Positions 9,010 through 17,303 of a stretch of 64,000 nt of DNA are shown here, one piece after another. Below the pieces are notes generated by a model that worked only from the letters and a program-made list of their open reading frames with translations, did no database searches and was not told the DNA's origin. Location: NCBI RefSeq assembly GCF_000194155.1, contig NZ_GL877878.1, forward strand, positions 1,452,351 to 1,516,350, in the 5' to 3' direction. Within the stretch, counting starts at the first letter, position 1; every line of letters begins with the position of its first letter. A program made the translations under genes and the position numbers. The stretch comes from Saccharopolyspora spinosa NRRL 18395 (GTDB taxonomy: Bacteria; Actinomycetota; Actinomycetes; Mycobacteriales; Pseudonocardiaceae).

Positions 9010-9375
9010 GTGGAGTCCACCCGTGTCGATCGCTGGCTTTGGGCCGTCCGGCTGACCAAGACCCGACCGGACGCCGCCGCGGCGTGTCGCGGCGGGCACG
9101 TGCGCGTCAACGACCGCCCCGCCAAGCCCGCGACCACCGTATGCCCCGGCGACGAAATCCGAGCGCGCGTCGGTGACCGGACCCGGATCGTCGAGGTGGT
9201 GCGGGTGATCCAGCGTCGCGTCGGCGCGGCCGATGCCTCCACCTGCTACATCGACCGGACGCCGGCCCCGCCGCCGGAGGTCTCGATGCCCGTGGCCCGC
9301 CGCGAGCGGGGCACCGGCCGGCCCACGAAACGCGACCGCCGGATGATCGAAAAGTTCCGCGACGGGCGGATCTGA
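9010..9375 (+). CDS. RNA-binding S4 domain protein (Hsp15-like)
   Basis: A 121-residue protein of the Hsp15/YlxQ-like S4 family. The S4 fold covers residues about 3-60: STRVDRWLWAVRLTKTRPDA, then GGHVRVNDRPAKPATTVCPG. The C-terminal part is basic (RRERGTGRPTKRDRRMIEKF), as in Hsp15, which binds rRNA in stalled large ribosomal subunits. GTG 9010 is preferred because the family starts MESTRVDRWLW; the frame is open further upstream. It stands alone. Confidence 0.85.
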   Translation: MESTRVDRWLWAVRLTKTRPDAAAACRGGHVRVNDRPAKPATTVCPGDEIRARVGDRTRIVEVVRVIQRRVGAADASTCYIDRTPAPPPEVSMPVARRERGTGRPTKRDRRMIEKFRDGRI

Positions 9376-9389
9376 CCGGCGGGCGCGCT

Positions 9390-9790
9390 CCTGGTTCTTC
9401 GCTCCCCGATCCGGGAAGAAGCGGGTCACCACTGCCGTTTCGATCAGGCCCTCCACCGTGTAGAGGACGATCGATGCCGCCGTGAGGACCACGGCCGAGG
9501 CCCACAGCTCGTCGTAGCGGAAACCTCCGACCGCGCGCAGGATCGCTGCCACGGTGCCCTGGCCAGCCACTCCGCGATCAGAGCTCCCATCAAGGCACCA
9601 GGCACGGCGATCCGGGCAGCGCGGGCAGCGCGGCCGGGACGGCGACCTTGCGGATCATCGTCATCTTGCCTCCGCTGTAGGCCGTGACCAGGTCGATCGT
9701 CGGGCGCGGCGCGGAGCGCAGGCCGAACACCGGGTTCACCAGCGCCGGGAAGAACACCACGATCCCGCCGATCACAGCGATGCCGAGCGC
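9390..9790 (-). pseudogene. ABC transporter permease fragment (nitrate/taurine type)
   Basis: Two minus-strand frames together carry the C-terminal half of a binding-protein-dependent permease. One (9590-9790) reads AVIGGIVVFFPALVNPVFGL and VTAYSGGKMTMIRKVAVPAA, which includes the cytoplasmic loop that docks on the ATPase. The other (9400-9570) reads FRYDELWASAVVLTAASIVL and ETAVVTRFFPDRGAK, the last membrane helix. A frameshift near 9575 separates them, and the N-terminal helices are missing. No ATPase or binding protein gene is nearby. Confidence 0.7.
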
Positions 9791-10085
9791 GCCGACCAGG
9801 TCTGCGATCTGCCGCTGTTCCAGGGAGAACCGCTGCTTCTTCGCTAGCACGGTCTCGCAGACCGGCGTGAACGACCGGTCCTCGGCGATCACCGCAGCGG
9901 CAGGTCGAGTTCGGCGCACGCGGCTACCAGCCCCGCGGGCATCGCCCTGGTGACGAGCAGCCAGACGATGAGGCCCGCTGCTTGGCTGCGTGCCAACGCG
10001 GCGGCGAACGGGCGGCTGTCGGCCGGTTCGTAGTACCAGAGGCAGCTGGTCAGCACCAGGTCACCGGGAAGCAGGGACCGAGCCC
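9790..10085 (-). pseudogene. PucR-type regulator N-terminal fragment
   Basis: Between the permease and GntR relics the minus strand encodes LLPGDLVLTSCLWYYEPADS, GLVAACAELDLPL and, in another frame, VIAEDRSFTPVCETVLA. These match the N-terminal purine-catabolism-regulator domain that opens PucR family activators (compare the intact PucR at 57145, which has RPRSIVLTTGLQF at the same place). The effector and helix-turn-helix parts are absent. The fragment is fused in sequence to the neighbouring relics on both sides. Confidence 0.55.
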
Positions 10086-10617
10086 GGAGCGGACCCAGCG
10101 GCGGCTGTAGGGCTCGACGAGGTGCAGCAGCTGGTCGATGAAGCGGAGCGCCAGCCGCCGCTTTCGACAGGTCGTAGATCCGGCGGTGGAACTGGTAGTT
10201 GAGGAACGCGCGGCCCGCCGCGTCGGCGCACTTCTCGCGCATCTGATCGGCCATGACCTGCAGTTCGTCGATGTCGCGTTCACGGCAGCCGCGCACGATC
10301 TCGTCGGCGAGATTAGGTTCGAGCTGGAGGCGCAGTTCGAAGAGCTCGGTGATGTCGCCGTGGCTGAGCTCGGCGACGATCATGCCGCGCTGCGGTTGCA
10401 CCTCGATGAGGCCCTCGGCGGCGAGTGCGTGCAGGGCTTCGCGCAGCGGGATGCGGCTGACTTCCATTTCGCCGGCCAGTTGTTCCTGGACCAGGCGGGT
10501 GCCGGGGAGGAGCTCGCCACGCCGGATGGATTTCCGCAGCCGCGCGGCGATCATCTCGGCGCTGTTGCTGGTCCGGGCTGCCCGCGAGTCACTGCGCCAG
10601 TGATAACGCTTGGCCAA
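10085..10617 (-). pseudogene. GntR/FCD family regulator, frameshifted and truncated
   Basis: The N-terminal winged helix is intact (IRRGELLPGTRLVQEQLAGE, then VSRIPLREALHALAAEGLIE) and is followed by the FCD domain up to FHRRIYDLSKAA. The FCD domain then continues in another frame (RFIDQLLHLVEPYSRRWVRS) and stops being recognisable near 10085, where PucR-like sequence takes over. It is divergent from lhgO, with the palindrome TGTATACA between them. The intact ancestor probably controlled lhgO. The DNA-binding part could still be made, but effector binding should be lost. Confidence 0.75.
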
Positions 10618-10628
10618 TCCGCAGCGAC

Positions 10629-10636
10629 TGTATACA
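10629..10636. promoter_or_regulatory. Candidate GntR/FCD operator TGTATACA
   Basis: An 8-bp perfect palindrome sits in the 54-base gap between the divergent GntR relic and lhgO. FCD-type GntR proteins commonly bind short palindromes with a GTATAC or GTNNAC core. Assignment to this regulator rests on position and core sequence only. Confidence 0.5.
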
Positions 10637-10671
10637 TTCGCTGCGATTCAATGCGAGAGGAAGGTTCCCGG

Positions 10672-11919
10672 ATGTCCGGTGAGGTCGACGTCGCAATCAT
10701 CGGCGGTGGATTGCTCGGCCTGGCAACGGCGAGGGCGGTGCTGCGCGCACACCCGGATGCCTCCGTGACCGTCCTGGAGAAGGAATCGCGCTGGGGCGCG
10801 CACCAGTCAGGGCACAACAGCAACGTGATCCACAGTGGCCTCTACTACGCCCCGGGCAGCCTCAAAGCGCGGCTGGCCCGCGCCGGCGGAGAGGCGATGA
10901 TCCGCTACTGCACCGAGCACGGCGTGCCGGTCAAGCGCACCGGCAAGATCGTGGTCGCCACGGCCGAGGACCAGCTGCCGCGGCTGGACGCGCTCGCAGT
11001 CCGAGGCCGGGAGAACGGCGTCACGGTGCAGCGGTTGAACCGCGCCGAGATCGCCGAGCGGGAACCGCACGTCGCCGGGGTTGGCGCGTTGGCGGTCGCC
11101 GACACCGCGATGACCGACTTCGGCCAGGTGTGCCGCGCCGTCGCGGCCGAACTCACCGAACTCGGCGCCGACCTGCGCACGAACTCGCCAGCGCGGTCGT
11201 TCACCGTCGGCCGTGACCGGACCGCCGTCCACACACCCACCGGCGAGGTCCGGGCCCGGGTCATCGTCAACTGCGCGGGCCTGCACAGCGACAAGATCTC
11301 CGAAGCCGCCGGGCACCGGCCGCCGGTGCGGATCATGCCCTTCCGCGGCGAGTACGCCGAGATCCGCCCGGCCCGCCGCAGGCTGATCAACAATCCGGTC
11401 TACCCGGTTCCCGACCCGGACCTCCCCTTCCTCGGCGTGCACGTGACACCGATGCTCGACGGCACCGTGCACGTAGGACCCAACGCAGTGCCCGCCCTGG
11501 CGCGACAGGGATACCGGTGGCGCGACGTCGACCCGCGCATGCTGGCCGAACTGCTGCACGATCCCGCCCTGCACGGGCTCGCGCGACGCTACTGGCGCTA
11601 CGGCCTCGCGGAAATCAGCCGATCGCTGATCTGGCCGCTGTTCGTCCGCGAAGTCCGCCGGATGCTCCCGGAGATCAACAGCGAAGATCTGCGCCGGCAC
11701 GGCAGCGGCGTGCGGGCGCAGGCCGTCAAGGCCACGGGCGAGCTGGTCGACGACTTCGTCATCAGCCACACCCCGCGCGCGATCCACGTGCTCAATGCCC
11801 CGTCGCCAGCGGCGACTTCGAGCCTGCTCATCGGTAGCCACATCGCCGCCGAAGCCTTCGACCAGCTCGGGCTCGCCGACATCGCCCGGCGCGTGCGCGA
11901 GTCCCCAACCGGAAGCTGA
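10672..11919 (+). CDS. lhgO: L-2-hydroxyglutarate oxidase
   Basis: A 415-residue FAD enzyme of the DAO family that oxidises L-2-hydroxyglutarate to 2-oxoglutarate. The N-terminal dinucleotide motif is VDVAIIGGGLLGLATARAVL (residues about 4-24). Family marks follow: HQSGHNSNVIHSGLYYAPGS near 45-65, VIVNCAGLHSD near 200, and a C-terminal HVLNAPSPAATSSLLIG. Length fits the family. ATG 10672 is chosen over ATG 10651 because GAGGAAGG lies about 8 bases before it. The divergent GntR-type gene is broken, so expression may now be constitutive. Confidence 0.85.
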   Translation: MSGEVDVAIIGGGLLGLATARAVLRAHPDASVTVLEKESRWGAHQSGHNSNVIHSGLYYAPGSLKARLARAGGEAMIRYCTEHGVPVKRTGKIVVATAEDQLPRLDALAVRGRENGVTVQRLNRAEIAEREPHVAGVGALAVADTAMTDFGQVCRAVAAELTELGADLRTNSPARSFTVGRDRTAVHTPTGEVRARVIVNCAGLHSDKISEAAGHRPPVRIMPFRGEYAEIRPARRRLINNPVYPVPDPDLPFLGVHVTPMLDGTVHVGPNAVPALARQGYRWRDVDPRMLAELLHDPALHGLARRYWRYGLAEISRSLIWPLFVREVRRMLPEINSEDLRRHGSGVRAQAVKATGELVDDFVISHTPRAIHVLNAPSPAATSSLLIGSHIAAEAFDQLGLADIARRVRESPTGS

Positions 11920-12274
11920 CCTGGAAACCCGTTGCGGCGCAACCACCTGCCGCGACCTCGCCGCAACGGCGTTCCCCTCCAAGCAGTTCCCGGCCACTGT
12001 GCGCGCCAGCGGGTCGGACCGCACCGAGAGCGGTGTCCGTTCTGCTGCCAGCAGGCGCAACAACCCGGAGGGTCGGATAGCGAGCTCCAACTGCGAATTC
12101 GGCGACCAGATCTACGCGCCCGGTGGCAAATCCCCATAACAGAACGAGAACCGATGCGGGCAATCCGCCGCACCCCGATCCGCAAGCACCGGGGAACGTC
12201 AAAACGTGCGAAGAAGCTGCCAGGCGGATCGTGCATGGCTCGTACCCCGCACGACTGCGCCGGCCGATCGGCGT
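11920..12274. other. No recognised gene
   Basis: I see no conserved protein, RNA gene or strong hairpin in these 355 bases between lhgO and the broken ARMT1-type gene, which ends here on the opposite strand. Confidence 0.5.
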
Positions 12275-13427
12275 TCAGACCGGCCGGGCCGCCTGGATGA
12301 GTGCGTACGAGCCGCTGGTCCGCCAGGCATCGCCGGTCTTGTCCAACGTCGCCGCTGTCGCTTCGTCGAGTCCCACCACGACCTCGGATTTCAGGACCCG
12401 CAAGGCGACGACCGGGCCCGGGAAGTACGACGTGACATCGACGAAGGACGTGGTAGGGGGCCAATACCGGTCACCGACGAGCCGTCGGTAGTTCAGGTCG
12501 CCCTTCATGATGGTCACCGAGGCGGACGCGAACTCCTCGCGCAGGTCGTAGGGCATGCCACGGTAGTCCAGCGGAGCGCAGAAGAACGGGTGGTCGCGCA
12601 CCTCGATCCGACCGGCCCGCAGGCCGTCCCAGACGCGCCGCCCGATCGCACCCACCTCCCCGGCCAGCTCGATCAGGTGGCGCAGGACGCCGAGCACGTC
12701 GGCGGGCGTGGCATCGGAGACGTAGTACGGGGTCGGTTTGACGTGCAGGACGACGCGGTCCGCGCGGCCGGTCGTCAGCAGGTGGTCGACCAGCACCAGG
12801 TCGGCGGCCAGTTCACCAGCGGAGTTGTCGGCGACGAGGTGGACCGGACCGGGCGCGTCGAACAGCGACCAGAACAGCAGGCTGTCGCCGGTCACCAACC
12901 CCGCCGCAGCGCCCTCGGCGTCCACCGACATCCGGAACGCGAGGTCGGCCTGGTTTCCCCACACCGCGGCCTGCACCACCGCGTCGTCGCGGCCGCGCTC
13001 CCCGAGCAGCGGCAGCTCGTTGAAGGCAGCCAGCGCTTCGGCCGCACCCGCGCTGCCGAGCTCGGCATTCTTCGGCGAACGGATCTATACCGCGCCACGG
13101 ACCGGGCGCGAAGTACCCGATGGCGGCGAGCAGCTTGCGGAAGAAGTAGCTCTCCGCCCACAGGAACGAGCATTCGGACCACGGCCTGCCCAGCCGGTCT
13201 TCCGCCCAAGCCGCCCAGGCGCCGTGGTCGGGCGCGTCGTCGTCAAGCGGTTCGACGACTCCCCCGGTCGTCTCGCGCAGCAGTTCCGCGAGCCTGTCAC
13301 GCACCCCGGCCCCGAACGGGAACGCGGCGCACAACTGCTCGATCATGGCCGGGTGGCGTTCGTGGAACACCTTCCACGCGAACGAACCAGGCACCCCGAT
13401 CGTGATCGACTGCGCTTCCGATCCCAC
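12275..13427 (-). pseudogene. Damage-control phosphatase ARMT1 family protein, one frameshift
   Basis: Joined across one frameshift near 13075, the product is a DUF89/ARMT1-type metal-dependent phosphatase of about 380 residues. These enzymes are thought to dephosphorylate damaged or excess phosphometabolites. The front part (from GTG 13427, with GGGGAG 5 bases upstream) has WSECSFLWAESYFFRKLLAA. The rear part has GNQADLAFRMS, the metal-site segment LVADNSAGELAADLVLVDHL, LHVKPTPYYVSDATP and TIMKGDLNYRRLVGDRYWPP. After IDPFA the frame changes to KNAELGSAG. All motifs survive, so the break is recent or a sequence error. Confidence 0.75.
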
Positions 13428-13610
13428 GACAACTCCCCGCTGTGCTCCACGACCAACTTGCAACCGGGAGCCTACGCACGTTCCCCGGCTGGTTCCTGGC
13501 GCTGACCCCGGCGGCAAGAGATCGGTTCCAGTGCTGGTCGACGACGTCGAGGAATAAGACACTTGACGTACCGGACCGAGCAACTGCCGTCATGTTTTCT
13601 CCTGAGAGAA

Positions 13611-13629
13611 TCGGTACGATCCGTACCGA
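13611..13629. promoter_or_regulatory. Palindromic TetR operator
   Basis: TCGGTACG-ATC-CGTACCGA is a perfect 8+3+8 dyad ending 15 bases before the ATG of the adjacent TetR gene. Its size and place suit autoregulation by the downstream repressor. A partial half-site (gtaccgga) occurs about 45 bases upstream near a TTGACG hexamer. Confidence 0.7.
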
Positions 13630-13643
13630 ATTCGGGAGGGAAC

Positions 13644-14252
13644 ATGACGGACGAATCGCCCGGCCCAGCCCCGACCAGGCGGCGCGGGGCCGCCCTGGAG
13701 CAGGCGATCCTGCGCGCTGCGGCCGACGAGCTCGTCGAGTCCGGGTATCCCGGGCTGAGCATGGACCGCGTCGCAAAACGCGCGGGTACCAACAAGAACG
13801 CGATCTACCGCCGCTGGCCCAACCGGGCAGCACTCGGCGTTGCCGCGTACCGGCAGATGGTCGAAACCGAGATGAAGGCCCCCGACACCGGGGAGCTGCG
13901 CGGCGACGTGCTCACCCTGTTGCGGCGGATCAACCGCGACCTGTCCTCCCCCAAGGGCGAAATCGTCCGCGGCCTGCTGTCCAGCATCGGCGACGAACCG
14001 GAACTGCTGGCGCAGCTGCACGAACAGCTCACCGACGGAGCGGGCGTGTGGCTGACGATCCTGGGACGCGCAGTCGCCCGCGGCGAGATCCGCCCCGAAG
14101 TGCTGCATCCACGAGTCGCCACCGTGGCAATCACGTTGCTGCGCAACGAGTACATCACCCGCGGGCTCGCGACAGCGCCCGACAGCACCATCGTCGAGAT
14201 CGTCGACGAGGTGTACCTACCGCTGCTCCGCGGCCGCAGCGCGAACCCCTGA
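13644..14252 (+). CDS. TetR/AcrR family transcriptional regulator
   Basis: A 202-residue one-domain-plus-ligand-pocket regulator. The helix-turn-helix spans about residues 18-62 (AILRAAADELVESGYPGLSM, then NKNAIYRRWPNRAAL). The C-terminal half is the TetR_C type with DTGELRGDVLTLLRRINRDL. ATG 13644 follows GGGAGG by 6 bases. A perfect dyad overlies its promoter region. The divergent neighbour is the broken ARMT1-type gene; whether it is a target is unknown. No ligand can be assigned. Confidence 0.88.
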   Translation: MTDESPGPAPTRRRGAALEQAILRAAADELVESGYPGLSMDRVAKRAGTNKNAIYRRWPNRAALGVAAYRQMVETEMKAPDTGELRGDVLTLLRRINRDLSSPKGEIVRGLLSSIGDEPELLAQLHEQLTDGAGVWLTILGRAVARGEIRPEVLHPRVATVAITLLRNEYITRGLATAPDSTIVEIVDEVYLPLLRGRSANP

Positions 14253-14333
14253 CCTCCACGCGACCGGGCACGATCTGCTGCGCGAGCTGCAAGTCCCCGC
14301 TGAAATGCCACACCTGAACGAGGTTATGGCTGG

Positions 14334-16991
14334 TCACGGCACATCGGTTGCGGAGGCTTTTGTGGCTCCTCCGGGAGTTGTGAACCCGGCCAGGACCCTT
14401 GCCGGGGTGCCGTTGGGGATCTTGATCGGGACGTTTCTTTCGCCTTGGCCGTTCACGTCGAGCCCCTGGTCCGCTAGGACTGCGCCGTTGGCGTCCAGCA
14501 CGAACAGGTGTACCCGGCCCGGTCCGTTCACTTCGAGGCGGGCGTGGACCTCACCTTGCTCCGCTTGCGCACCGGTGAGCCTCGTTCCCGCATCGCCTGC
14601 CGGCCGCGCGCCGCCCAGCGACGTGTTCCGCAGTACCGCCTGGTCGATCGACCGGGGCGAATCCACCGAGGACAGCGCGTTCAGCGGGAGCACCGAGGCA
14701 GGTGGCGGGGCGGGCCGGCCTGCGGGCCGGTCCTGGAGGATCGCCTGGCCCCAGCGGTACGGGTCGCCTTGCACGCCTCCCCAGGTGGACCAGCCGATCC
14801 GGGACTGGCCGGTCAGGTCCTGGGTGTCCGAGTCGTACACCAGGACGTTCAAACCCAGCTTCCGGGGATCGACCGAACCGGGCAGCACTTGCAGCGGGAT
14901 GGCCAGCTCGACCGTGTACCCGCCCTCGCGCAGCTTGGACGCGATCTTGACGCCGGGCGCCGTCTCCTCGCCCGGGCCCTGGTGGTTGTCGGCGTCCCTG
15001 GCGTGGCAGGGTGCCCCGGATCCGCTGGTGGTCGGCAGCACCGCGACCTTGAACGTGCTCGACGTGTTCTCCGAATCCGCCTTCGGGTCGATGGTGATCT
15101 CGACGGCGTCGGTGCGCCAGTGCCGCTTGCAGTCCTCGGGTGCCAGGACCGCGCCCTGCTTCTCGTCCACCACGTCGACCAGTGCGTACAGCGTCTCACC
15201 GCGCCAGGAGAACCTTGCGGTGGCAGCACAATCCGGCGCCGCGCACCCCTCCCCTTCCCACAGCGCGGATGCGTCGAGCGGCGCGCCCGGATATTCCTGC
15301 GGTCCCGCTTCACCGTCAACCACCGGCTCGGTGCCGGACTGCGGAATCGTGGTGGCCGGAACCAGTTCCAAGGCTGCGGCGCTCTCGCCCGTCGCGCCGT
15401 CATCGGTGCGGGTGATCAGGGTGTACGGGTGATCGCCGCCGTGCATTCCGGTGGGCATTTCCGGGTCCGTGCCGCGCACCTCGAAGGTGAGCACCGAAGT
15501 CTCCCCGGCAGCGGTCGCCTGGAACGGCTGCTCTGCGTTCGGCACCTCGAACCCCTGAGGCGGCACGAACCGAACCGTGCCGGAACGGGGTTTCGCGCTG
15601 TAGTTGCGCACGACCACTTGCACGTCGCGTTTGCCGAGGGCCGGGACCGTTTGGACCGGGGCGACCTCGTTCTGCAGCAACGGAAGCTGCGCGTCGGTGG
15701 TCCACCGCTGGAACTCCGCGACACCCGGCAGCGGTGCCTGCTCGGCCACTACCGGTGGCACGACGTCGAACCGCAGCTCACTTTCCCCACGGCCCTGCGG
15801 GGATTCGACGCGCACCGGCACCTGAACCCGCTCGGATCTGTGCCGGCCGGGAACCGCCACCGTTAGGTCGACTCCTGCGGTCTCCCCCGGTTCCAGCGGC
15901 CCGAAGGCGCCGTCGCCCTGGAGTTCCCATCCTGGCGGAAGATCCAGCGCGACCCGGCCCGCCTGCAACGCCGTGTTCGCCGGTGCGGTCACCTCGACGT
16001 GAACCGGCGTGCTCGCACCGGCGGTGATCCGCGAGCGCTCTGCGGTCGCGGTCAGCCCGGTTCCGACCGGCAAGCCGCCGGGAATCGGTAGCAGTGCCCC
16101 GAGCAACGGCGCATCCGCGCCTTGTGCCCCTGGCATGTGCGCGGCGCGGTTGGCCATCTCGGTGAGGTGGTCGCATCCGATCTGCGCGGGATCGCGCGGG
16201 ACGTCCGGCCGGGTGGCCCACCCCTGGCTCTTGTATTCGCGTTCGGCGACGCGTTCCCGCTGCTCCCAGTTGGTGTCCCCGACGACCCCGTACACGTAGT
16301 ACTCAGGCCCCGGCGAATCCACCGACGTGGTGCGCTTCTCGCAGTCCTCGCCTTGGACTTCCTCCTCCGCCCCGGCCGCGTTGGACAGCACCCGGCGCAC
16401 GGACCACGGCGAGAGACCCTCGTCGCTGATCTGCTCCGGGAACGCCGCGGGATCGGAGGCCTGGCGGTAGGCCTCAAGCGCGAGCCGTGCCGCGTACTGG
16501 TGGTTGCCGTGGTTGCCCGGCGTGGGCGCGGGGTTCATGGTCACCACGACCTCGGGCCGGGTTTGCCGCACGACGCGGACGAGCTTCGCCAGCACCTCGT
16601 CGTGGTGCCAGGCCTGCTCGGTCAGCGGGGCGCTCACCGTGTAGTAGAGGTCGGGCTTGTCCAAGTTGTACACGTCCGAGATGCCGAGACCTCCGACAGC
16701 ACGGCGTTCCTCACCTTCGCGCAGCAGGCCCAACGCCGGTCCTTCCTCCGGTCCGACCGCGTTGCCACCCCCTTCACCTCGGGTGATGGTCACGACACCG
16801 GTTCGCACCTGGTGGTCGTGCCGCCAGCGGCCGAAGGTGGACAGCAGCGAAGCTTCGTCGTCTGGATGCGCCCCGACGAAGAGAACTTCCAGGTCTTGAG
16901 GCTCCGGTTGCGCGGAAGCCGCCGGGGGCAGGATCCCCGCACCCAGCACCCCCGCCAGCGCGACAGCCGAACATGCACGAACCGATGGCAC
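14334..16991 (-). CDS. Secreted PIG-L deacetylase with C-terminal CBM9-like domain
   Basis: An 885-residue exported protein. Residues 1-27 form a signal peptide ending at ASA-QP. Residues about 33-300 are a PIG-L/LmbE deacetylase: zinc motif GAHPDDEASL and, later, MNPAPTPGNHGNHQYAARLA carrying further metal-side histidines. Such enzymes remove acetyl groups from N-acetyl sugars. The middle (about 330-560) holds NEW3-like beta-sandwich repeats (PPGWELQGDGAFGPLEPGE, PPQGFEVPNAEQPF). Residues about 600-760 resemble a family 9 carbohydrate-binding domain (ALVDVVDEKQGAVLAPEDCK, then TDAVEITIDP). The last 100 residues are a further beta-rich domain. It probably acts on cell-surface or environmental glycans. 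Confidence 0.85.
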   Translation of the reverse strand: MPSVRACSAVALAGVLGAGILPPAASAQPEPQDLEVLFVGAHPDDEASLLSTFGRWRHDHQVRTGVVTITRGEGGGNAVGPEEGPALGLLREGEERRAVGGLGISDVYNLDKPDLYYTVSAPLTEQAWHHDEVLAKLVRVVRQTRPEVVVTMNPAPTPGNHGNHQYAARLALEAYRQASDPAAFPEQISDEGLSPWSVRRVLSNAAGAEEEVQGEDCEKRTTSVDSPGPEYYVYGVVGDTNWEQRERVAEREYKSQGWATRPDVPRDPAQIGCDHLTEMANRAAHMPGAQGADAPLLGALLPIPGGLPVGTGLTATAERSRITAGASTPVHVEVTAPANTALQAGRVALDLPPGWELQGDGAFGPLEPGETAGVDLTVAVPGRHRSERVQVPVRVESPQGRGESELRFDVVPPVVAEQAPLPGVAEFQRWTTDAQLPLLQNEVAPVQTVPALGKRDVQVVVRNYSAKPRSGTVRFVPPQGFEVPNAEQPFQATAAGETSVLTFEVRGTDPEMPTGMHGGDHPYTLITRTDDGATGESAAALELVPATTIPQSGTEPVVDGEAGPQEYPGAPLDASALWEGEGCAAPDCAATARFSWRGETLYALVDVVDEKQGAVLAPEDCKRHWRTDAVEITIDPKADSENTSSTFKVAVLPTTSGSGAPCHARDADNHQGPGEETAPGVKIASKLREGGYTVELAIPLQVLPGSVDPRKLGLNVLVYDSDTQDLTGQSRIGWSTWGGVQGDPYRWGQAILQDRPAGRPAPPPASVLPLNALSSVDSPRSIDQAVLRNTSLGGARPAGDAGTRLTGAQAEQGEVHARLEVNGPGRVHLFVLDANGAVLADQGLDVNGQGERNVPIKIPNGTPARVLAGFTTPGGATKASATDVP

Positions 16992-17303
16992 CGATCCACT
17001 CCTCGGACGAGACGATCATGCGGCGCCGAGAATGGCACGGCCCCGATCACCGCGCACGCAAGAACAGTCCACCGCAGAAGACATCTCACACTTCAGGACG
17101 ACAGCGGTGACGGACCGGCTCGAAGCAGACGCTGCTCGAGGTCAAGACATTCACCGTCGCACGGTGGGAGGAGGGCGTCGATCTGACGCGCGTGCTCGGC
17201 GCTGCTCCGCTGGGGGCGTTGGCGACACAGTCGGTCGCGCAACCAGGGAAAAGGCAACCCAAGCCGCCGAACGGCTGGATCGCTCAGCGTAGGCTGGTCC
17301 AGG
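16992..17303. other. No recognised gene
   Basis: About 310 bases upstream of the PIG-L gene and downstream of the STAND gene. The open frames here have no family resemblance that I can see. It should contain the PIG-L promoter. Confidence 0.45.
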
